Under the pieces are notes generated by a model that was not told the DNA's origin, did not search any database, and worked only from the letters and a program-made list of their open reading frames with translations. This document shows, in pieces, positions 58,592 through 64,000 of a DNA stretch of 64,000 bases (position 1 is the stretch's first letter; each line of letters opens with the position of its first letter). Made by a program: the position numbers and the translations under genes. Origin of the DNA: Thermomonas brevis (GTDB lineage: Bacteria > Pseudomonadota > Gammaproteobacteria > Xanthomonadales > Xanthomonadaceae). Where the stretch lies: the NCBI RefSeq assembly GCF_014395425.1, contig NZ_CP060711.1:1178001-1242000 (forward strand). Direction: 5' to 3'.

Positions 58592-60202
58592 TCAATCGCG
58601 CCAGCCGCTGGTGACCGGGTAGCGCCGCTCGCGCCCGAACGCGCGCCTGCTGACCTTGGGCCCCGGCGCGGCCTGGTGGCGCTTCCACTCGCCGATCCGC
58701 ACCAGCCGCAGCACCCGGTCCACCACGGCGGGGTCGAAGCCGGCGGCCACGATCTCCGCGCGCGACTGCTCCTGGTCGACGTGGCGCAGCAGGATCGCGT
58801 CCAGCACGTCGTAGGGCGGCAGCGAATCCTGGTCGAGCTGGTTCTCGCGCAGCTCCGCCGACGGCGGCCGGTCGATCACCGCCTGCGGGATGATCCGGTC
58901 GCCCACCGTGTTGCGCCAGCGCGCAAGCGCGAACACCTCGGTCTTGTACAGGTCCTTGATCGGCGCATAGCCGCCGCACATGTCGCCGTAGATCGTCGCG
59001 TAGCCGACCGCGTATTCGCTCTTGTTGCCGGTGGTCAGCAGCAGCCCGCCGAACTTGTTGGACAGCGCCATCATCAGCGCGCCGCGGGTGCGCGATTGCA
59101 GATTCTCCTCGGCGGTGTCCACCGGCCTGCCGGCGAAAACCTCGGCCAGCGTGTCCAGATAGCCCTGGAACGGCTTTTCGATGGGCAGCGTCAGCAGCGT
59201 CACGCCCATCGCGTCGCACTGCTCCTGCGCCAGGTCGTTGGACAGGCCGGCGGTGTAGCGCGACGGCATCCGCACCGCGGTGACGTTCTCCGCGCCCAGC
59301 GCGTCGGCGGCGATCGCCAGCACCACCGACGAATCGATGCCGCCGGACAGCCCCAGCCACACCTTGTCGAAGCCGTTCTTGCGGCAGTAGTCGCGGGTGC
59401 CGCGCACCACCGCGCGCCAGGCCAGCGCGTCGCGGCTCTCGTCGCCGTCCACCGTCCACTGCAGCGGCGCGAAGCGGCGCGTGGCCGGATCGAACTGCAC
59501 CACCAGCCACTGCTCGTCGAACGCCAGCGCCGCCGGATGCACCGTGCCGTCGCCGTCGGCCACCACCGAGGCGCCGTCGAATACCAGCGCGTCCTGCCCG
59601 CCGACCACGTTGAGGTAGGCGATGGCCGCGCCGGTTTCGCGCGCGCGCTCCGCCAGCAGCGCGTCGCGCTGCGCGTGCTTGTCGTGCTCGTAGGGCGAGG
59701 CGTTCGGCACCAGCACCAGCTGCGCGCCGGCGGCCACGGTCGAAGCGATGGGCTCGGCGAACCACAGGTCCTCGCAGATCACCAGCCCGACCGGCACGCC
59801 GCCGACCTCGAACACGCAGTCCTCGCGGTCCGGATCGACGTCGAAATAGCGGCGCTCGTCGAATACCGCGTAGTTCGGCAGCTCGCGCTTGCGGTAGGTC
59901 TGCTCGATGGCGCCGTCGCGCAGCACGCTGGCGGCGTTGTAGACCACGCTGCCGGCCGCCTGCGGCCAGCCGACCACGGCGACGATGCCGGTGGCCGCCT
60001 TCGCCACGTCGTTCATCGCCTCCTCGCACGCGCGCAGGAACGCCGGCCGGTACAGCAGGTCTTCCGGCGGGTAGCCGGACAGCGCCAGCTCGGGGAACAG
60101 CACGACGTCGGCGGCGTACTCGTCGCGCGCGAACGCGATCATGTCGGCGATGCGCCGCGCGTTCCCGGCCACGTCGCCGACCGGGAAATCGAATTGCGCC
60201 AT
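58592..60202 (-). CDS. nadE: Glutamine-dependent NAD+ synthetase
   Basis: Last step of NAD synthesis: amidates NaAD with ammonia from glutamine. The 536-residue product has an N-terminal nitrilase-like glutaminase domain with the Glu-Lys-Cys triad in VLFPELALSGYPP, YRKRELPNY and GLVICEDLWF. A C-terminal synthetase domain from about 270 has the PP-loop WLGLSGGIDSSVVLAIAAD and TTGNKSEYAVGY. The N-terminus MAQFDFPVGDVAGN begins slightly inside the usual family start. In-frame codons upstream read FPLRIA with no start codon before a stop, and an ATG at 60223-60225 is out of frame. No strong ribosome site precedes 60202. Confidence 0.93.
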   Translation of the reverse strand: MAQFDFPVGDVAGNARRIADMIAFARDEYAADVVLFPELALSGYPPEDLLYRPAFLRACEEAMNDVAKAATGIVAVVGWPQAAGSVVYNAASVLRDGAIEQTYRKRELPNYAVFDERRYFDVDPDREDCVFEVGGVPVGLVICEDLWFAEPIASTVAAGAQLVLVPNASPYEHDKHAQRDALLAERARETGAAIAYLNVVGGQDALVFDGASVVADGDGTVHPAALAFDEQWLVVQFDPATRRFAPLQWTVDGDESRDALAWRAVVRGTRDYCRKNGFDKVWLGLSGGIDSSVVLAIAADALGAENVTAVRMPSRYTAGLSNDLAQEQCDAMGVTLLTLPIEKPFQGYLDTLAEVFAGRPVDTAEENLQSRTRGALMMALSNKFGGLLLTTGNKSEYAVGYATIYGDMCGGYAPIKDLYKTEVFALARWRNTVGDRIIPQAVIDRPPSAELRENQLDQDSLPPYDVLDAILLRHVDQEQSRAEIVAAGFDPAVVDRVLRLVRIGEWKRHQAAPGPKVSRRAFGRERRYPVTSGWRD

Positions 60203-60226
60203 CGCGATGCGGAGGGGGAAGTCATC

Positions 60227-60541
60227 TCAGATTCCGTGGGTGAGGAAGTCCAGCGCACTGACGATGGCTGTGCGCTCGGCGGACAAATCCGCCTCCTGCC
60301 GGCCCAGCATCTGGATCGGCACGTTGGTGATCTGCGCGGTGTCCATCGCCATCCGTCTGCCCGCAACGTCCAGCAACGGCATCAGATCCTTGATCAACGG
60401 CCCGGCCTGCTGGAGCGCGATCAGCGGCACGACCACTCGGGAATCCGCGATGCCGATCAGATCGCTCTGCACGTTCAGCCAATACGGGATGGCGCGCTTC
60501 GATGCCGCATCCTCATTCGCATAGACGCAGAACTGGCTCAT
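60227..60541 (-). CDS. ccdB: CcdB family toxin
   Basis: Predicted DNA-gyrase poison of a type II toxin-antitoxin pair. The 104-residue product aligns well with F-plasmid CcdB in its start (MSQFCVYANED), in WLNVQSDLIG, in RVVVPLIAL and in the C-terminal SALDFLTHGI. In CcdB the last three residues WGI are needed for gyrase poisoning; here they are HGI, with Trp replaced. Many chromosomal homologs differ here, so activity is uncertain. The start overlaps the ccdA stop as ATGA. It ends one base before an out-of-frame ATG close to nadE. Confidence 0.88.
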   Translation of the reverse strand: MSQFCVYANEDAASKRAIPYWLNVQSDLIGIADSRVVVPLIALQQAGPLIKDLMPLLDVAGRRMAMDTAQITNVPIQMLGRQEADLSAERTAIVSALDFLTHGI

Positions 60542-60816
60542 GCCGTGGACGACGCCTTGAGCGCCGCCTTGAAGGCGCGCACCTGATCGCCGGCAAGCCC
60601 GTCGCGGGCGATCCGCGCGTTGTACGCCGCGATCGCCTCGCGGTTCTCCTCCAGCCATTGCTCGCGCCGGCGCGCGCGCACTTCCGCTTCCAGCGCGCGC
60701 TCCAGCGTGGCGGACAGGTTGATGTCCAGCGCCTTGGCGTCCTCCAGCAGGCGCTGGTTGACGCTGACGTTGGCGGCGCGCTTGCCGTAGGCGGCGTATT
60801 CATCCCGGATGCGCAT
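60538..60816 (-). CDS. ccdA: CcdA family antitoxin
   Basis: Antitoxin partner of the following toxin gene. The 92-residue protein has an N-terminal ribbon-helix-helix-like part (KRAANVSVNQRLLEDAKALDINLSATLERAL) for DNA binding and dimerisation. A C-terminal segment (REQWLEENREAIAAYNARI) shares the WxxENxxAIxxYN pattern that binds the toxin. It would repress its own promoter; three copies of an 8-base palindrome lie at and before its start codon. It is slightly longer than F-plasmid CcdA (72 residues) by an extra C-terminal tail. Confidence 0.88.
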   Translation of the reverse strand: MRIRDEYAAYGKRAANVSVNQRLLEDAKALDINLSATLERALEAEVRARRREQWLEENREAIAAYNARIARDGLAGDQVRAFKAALKASSTA

Positions 60817-60853
60817 GACATGTCCTCATCGAATGCGCATTCATCATGCGCAT
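60809..60853. promoter_or_regulatory. Probable ccdAB operator: three copies of a palindromic octamer
   Basis: ATGCGCAT, itself a perfect palindrome, occurs at 60809-60816 (overlapping the ccdA start codon), 60833-60840 and 60846-60853. The latter two are separated by 5 bases, and the palindrome GACATGTC (60817-60824) lies between. This arrangement fits cooperative binding of a ribbon-helix-helix antitoxin. Confidence 0.55.
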
Positions 60854-60923
60854 CTAGCTCCCACCCGTCAAGCGCACCGACGCCGCCGGACACGCGCGGG
60901 CGCATGGCGCCGCCCCGCTCCGC

Positions 60924-60929
60924 TAAAAT
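60924..60929 (+). promoter_or_regulatory. Possible -10 element for ppa
   Basis: TAAAAT stands out in a GC-rich gap about 72 bases before the ppa start codon. No convincing -35 box was seen, so this is tentative. Confidence 0.25.
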
Positions 60930-61000
60930 GCGCGTTCTCTCCCCCATTCATCACCGCCGCGCCCCCTCCGGGTGCGGCCAGCACGTCGGAGCAATTCCCC

Positions 61001-61549
61001 ATGGGTCTGGACCTCGTCCCCACCGGCAAGAACCCGCCGGACGAAATCAACGTCATCATCGAAATCCCGAAGGACGCCGAGCCGGTCAAGTACGAGGTGG
61101 ACAAGGCCTCGGGCGCGATCTTCGTGGACCGCATCCTGTCCACCCCGATGCGCTATCCCTGCAACTACGGCTACGTGCCCTACACCGTCTGCGGCGACGG
61201 CGACCCCGCCGACGTGCTGGTGATCCTGCCGCTGCCGCTGGTGCCGGGTTCGGTGATCCGCTGCCGCCCGGTCGGCGTGCTGAAGATGAGCGACGAGGCC
61301 GGCAGCGACGAGAAGATCCTCGCCGTTCCGATCGACAAGGTATTCGCCGGCTACAGCCACATCGACGACATCGAAAAGGTCAGCAAGCACTGGCTGCAGC
61401 GCATCGGCCACTTCTTTGAGCACTACAAGGACCTCGAAGACGGCAAGTGGGTGAAGCTGGACGGCTGGGGCGGCGCCGCCGAAGCCAAGCAGATCCTGGT
61501 CGACGCGATGGCCCGCTACCAGGCGAGCGACGACAAGCCGAAATTCTGA
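61001..61549 (+). CDS. ppa: Inorganic pyrophosphatase (family I)
   Basis: Hydrolyses pyrophosphate to drive biosynthetic reactions. The 182-residue product from the ATG at 61001 begins MGLDLVPTGKNPPDEINVII. It contains the family I signature DGDPADVLVILP with the metal-binding aspartates, EIPKDAEPVKYEVDK, and RYPCNYGYVPYTVCGDGDPAD. GGAG lies about 10 bases upstream. The open frame extends further 5' through the ccdA promoter region, which is not conserved. A strong terminator follows. Confidence 0.96.
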   Translation: MGLDLVPTGKNPPDEINVIIEIPKDAEPVKYEVDKASGAIFVDRILSTPMRYPCNYGYVPYTVCGDGDPADVLVILPLPLVPGSVIRCRPVGVLKMSDEAGSDEKILAVPIDKVFAGYSHIDDIEKVSKHWLQRIGHFFEHYKDLEDGKWVKLDGWGGAAEAKQILVDAMARYQASDDKPKF

Positions 61550-61577
61550 CGCCGCATCTGCAACCGCAGCACGAAAA

Positions 61578-61609
61578 AAAAACCGCCGGCAACAATGCCG
61601 GCGGTTTTT
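61578..61609. terminator. Bidirectional terminator between ppa and the TonB-dependent receptor gene
   Basis: Perfect 10-base stem ACCGCCGGCA (61582-61591) with 61596-61605, loop ACAA, flanked by an A-run before and TTTT after. It serves ppa on the plus strand and the receptor (ending at 61635) on the minus strand. Confidence 0.88.
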
Positions 61610-61634
61610 CGTTACGGAGCGTCGAACGGTTCGG

Positions 61635-64000
61635 TCAGAAGTCGTACTGCACCGAGAACGTCACCGTGCGCGGCGCGACGAAGCCGCGCGGATGCAGGTA
61701 GGTCGAGAGCGGCGCGCCGGCGGTGCCGTCGTCGCGCGCGTCCTGCACCCGGTAGTAGTCCTTGCTGTCCAACGCGTTGCGGACGGCCACGCTCAGCCTC
61801 AGGCCCGGCGCCCACTTCGGCTCGTAGCCCAGCCGCAAATCCAGCTCGTGCGCCCAACCGACCCGGCCCGCCGTGCCGCGCGGCTTCAGATATGACGCAT
61901 AGTCACCGCCGCCGGTTTCCGGATCGTAGTACCCGCAATAGAACGATTCCGCGCCGTAGTTGCCCGCGGTCGGATTCGGACCGCTGTCCGGGTACACGCC
62001 GAAGCAGTTGTAGGGACGCCCGCTCTGGACCAGCAGGCTGGCGCCGAGCGTCCATTCCTCGGCCAGCTTGTAGGCGCCGAACACCTTCAGGCTGTGGCGG
62101 CGGTCGTTCGGCAGGTAGCCGTAGCCGCCGTCCATCAGGCCGGGGAAGTCGAACGACGTGGTGATGCCGGCGTCGTCCTGGCCGTTGTCGGAACGCACGT
62201 AGCCCTCGGTGTTGCCGACGCTCCTGGCCCAGGTGTAGGAGGCCTGCATCGACCACTTCTCGTCCCAGGAACGCTCGACGAACACTTCCAGCGCGCTGTA
62301 CTTGCGCTTGGCCATCGGATAGCCCATCGCCGACGCCGGCACGTCCACGCGCACCAGCTTGCCGTCGCCCTTCAGGTCGGCGTTGATCGACAGGTCGTTG
62401 CCGGGGTTGGTCAGGAAGCAGTGGCCGATGGCGTCGCGGATCGCCTCCGCCTCGTCCGGCGTGTAGCCGTTGGCGACCGCCCATTTCTGTGCGCCGGTGC
62501 CGTCGCACACGTCGTCCATGCCCGACTTGAGGTTGCGGTGGATGCCGCGCAGGCCGAGCGACCATTTCTCGCTGAGCGCCAGCTGCATGCCCAGGATGTA
62601 TTCGTCCTGGTACATCGGGGTCAGCTCGTTGTCCACCACGGCCTTCGGGTCGGGCACGTCGCCGTCGCCGGTGTAGAAGCGGTCGCCGATCTTCGTGCCC
62701 AGGGTCGGCGCGCCGGTCGCCGGGTCGATGCCGGTGAAGGTGTAGTACTCGATGTAGTCCAGCTCCGAGCCGGCCAGGCGGACGTTGGTGTTCGCGTACA
62801 CCGGGATGTAGTAGCGGCCGGCGTTGCCGAACACCTTCAGGCTGGAGTCGCCGCGCACGTCCCAGGAGAAGCCGAGCCGCGGCGCCCAGGTGTTCTTGAC
62901 GTCGATGAAGGCGCCACCCAGCGAATTGAGGTTGGTGAACGATTCGTTGCGGATGCCGAGGTAGGCGAGGAAGTTGTCGGTGACGCTCCAGTTGTCCTCG
63001 ATGTACCAGGCGCTGTTCCTGGTCACGAAGCTGCCGCCGTTCTCGAAGTAGCGCAGGCGCACGACCTCGGTGATGCCGCCCGGCACCACCGCGCCGTTGC
63101 CGGGCAGCACCTGGCCGGCGATGACGTTGGAATAGCGCCAGTAGACGCCGCCGGGGGTTTCCGGCTCGTAGTCGGTGCCGGTGTACACGGAGCCGTCCAC
63201 CGTCGAGAACTCCTCGCGGTCCAGGCCGAAGCGGATCAGGTGGTCGCCGAGCGCCCACTCGCCGTCGAAGCGCCACGCCTTGCGCACGTCGCCGGCATTG
63301 GCGTCGGCCACCTGCCCGGTGCCGATCCAGCAACCCTGCACGCCCAGCGGGCCGACCGCGGCCGAACTGCGCGCATCCACCACCAGCGGGCACTTGGCCG
63401 AATTGGTGTCGGTGGCCCCGCGCGAATATTCGCCGCGCCCGTACAGCGCCGACAGGGTGAGGTTGTCGGTGATGTAGCCGTTCCAGCGCAGGACGTAGTT
63501 CTCGCCGCCGGTCTTCGCATAGCTGCGTCCGTTTTCGGTGCCGCCGCCCAGGCCCAGGTCGCCCGCCGTGCGCAGGTAGGTCACGGTGTCGGTTTCCAGC
63601 GTGTCGCGGAATGCGGTCAGCTCCAGGCTGTGGTCGTCGCTGATCTGCCAGTCGAGCTTCACCAGGCCCTGCGGCGAATCTTCCTTGATCATGCCGCTGC
63701 CGCCCTCGAAGATCTGGCCCTCGTCGTTCTTCTGACCCTGGTACAGGGCGAACACGAACAGCCTGTCCTTCACCAGCGGACCGCTCGCGTACAGGTTGTA
63801 GCGCAGCTCGTCGCGCTTGCCGCCCTCCTCGACCGTATAGCTGCCGTCGCGCTGCGGGTCATAGGCGAAGCGCAGGCCGCTGGCCAGCGAATCGGGGCTC
63901 CAGTAGACGTTGCCGCCGAATTTCCATTCGTTGGTGCCGCGCTTGGTGATCATGTTGATCACGCCGCCCAGCGAGCGCCCGAACTCCGCGCCGTAGCCGC
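61635..64000 (-). CDS. Oar-like TonB-dependent receptor, N-terminus cut by window edge
   Basis: Large outer-membrane receptor of the Oar/carboxypeptidase-regulatory-domain type. The visible 788 codons begin in the plug domain (GAEFGRSLGGVINMITKRGT), then cover the barrel and end with the aromatic TFSVQYDF. Barrel strands include ERSWDEKWSMQASYTWARS and KVFGAYKLAEEWTLGASL. The first 63962-64000 bases are still in frame with no stop, so the start lies outside the window. Several cysteines in extracellular-looking loops (SAKCPLVV, VQGCWIG, DDVCDGTG, GHCFLTN) may form disulfides. The ligand is unknown; Oar proteins of xanthomonads occur in many copies per genome. Confidence 0.9.
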   Translation of the reverse strand, partial: GYGAEFGRSLGGVINMITKRGTNEWKFGGNVYWSPDSLASGLRFAYDPQRDGSYTVEEGGKRDELRYNLYASGPLVKDRLFVFALYQGQKNDEGQIFEGGSGMIKEDSPQGLVKLDWQISDDHSLELTAFRDTLETDTVTYLRTAGDLGLGGGTENGRSYAKTGGENYVLRWNGYITDNLTLSALYGRGEYSRGATDTNSAKCPLVVDARSSAAVGPLGVQGCWIGTGQVADANAGDVRKAWRFDGEWALGDHLIRFGLDREEFSTVDGSVYTGTDYEPETPGGVYWRYSNVIAGQVLPGNGAVVPGGITEVVRLRYFENGGSFVTRNSAWYIEDNWSVTDNFLAYLGIRNESFTNLNSLGGAFIDVKNTWAPRLGFSWDVRGDSSLKVFGNAGRYYIPVYANTNVRLAGSELDYIEYYTFTGIDPATGAPTLGTKIGDRFYTGDGDVPDPKAVVDNELTPMYQDEYILGMQLALSEKWSLGLRGIHRNLKSGMDDVCDGTGAQKWAVANGYTPDEAEAIRDAIGHCFLTNPGNDLSINADLKGDGKLVRVDVPASAMGYPMAKRKYSALEVFVERSWDEKWSMQASYTWARSVGNTEGYVRSDNGQDDAGITTSFDFPGLMDGGYGYLPNDRRHSLKVFGAYKLAEEWTLGASLLVQSGRPYNCFGVYPDSGPNPTAGNYGAESFYCGYYDPETGGGDYASYLKPRGTAGRVGWAHELDLRLGYEPKWAPGLRLSVAVRNALDSKDYYRVQDARDDGTAGAPLSTYLHPRGFVAPRTVTFSVQYDF

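Overview
The window is a dense, very GC-rich stretch of gammaproteobacterial chromosome. Gene order and content point to the Xanthomonadaceae/Lysobacteraceae (Lysobacter, Luteimonas, Thermomonas or a relative). Supporting signs are the run tolQRAB-pal-cpoB next to ybgC and ruvB, the run yebC-ruvC-ruvA-kup, the bamD/rluD/pgeF block, several TonB-dependent receptors, abundant c-di-GMP proteins, and intergenic repeats beginning with a GTCATTCCCGCG-like end. The genus is an inference. No rRNA, tRNA, phage, integrase, transposase or CRISPR array was recognised.

Left part (1-12.6 kb), almost all on the minus strand. A Tol-Pal operon reads ruvB-ybgC-tolQ-tolR-tolA-tolB-pal-cpoB, with many overlapping start/stop codons; cpoB runs off the left edge. 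Upstream lie kup and a yebC-ruvC-(small membrane protein)-ruvA group. A plus-strand MASE1-PAS-GGDEF diguanylate cyclase sits between kup and ruvB.

Middle part (12.7-34 kb). This holds a secreted phosphoesterase, a translationally coupled three-PAS histidine kinase and REC-PAS-GGDEF-EAL pair, a small hydrolase, a GNAT acetyltransferase, aspS, an FmdB zinc-ribbon protein, two CPA2 antiporters, an ABC-F ATPase, a TonB-dependent receptor, an EAL phosphodiesterase and clpB.

The most unusual region (34-53 kb) is a minus-strand operon: a secreted DUF3617 protein, then a 3150-residue surface/periplasmic protein, then a 1229-residue outer-membrane beta-barrel, closed by a strong terminator. The giant protein carries fifteen 116-residue DUF11-like repeats encoded by 348-bp tandem DNA repeats, five of them nearly identical, and ends in two OmpA-like domains. 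Upstream lie a 500-bp AT-richer gap with a 17-bp palindrome, an OmpR-type response regulator, a divergent membrane histidine kinase, and a beta-propeller sensor that lacks any output domain. I infer a regulated cell-envelope system whose repeat number can change.

Right part (53-64 kb). This contains an M20 peptidase, a GIY-YIG protein, DCC and DUF4166 proteins, pgeF (with an in-frame repeat inserted), rluD, bamD, nadE, a ccdAB toxin-antitoxin pair with a probable operator, ppa, and an Oar-like TonB-dependent receptor that runs off the right edge.
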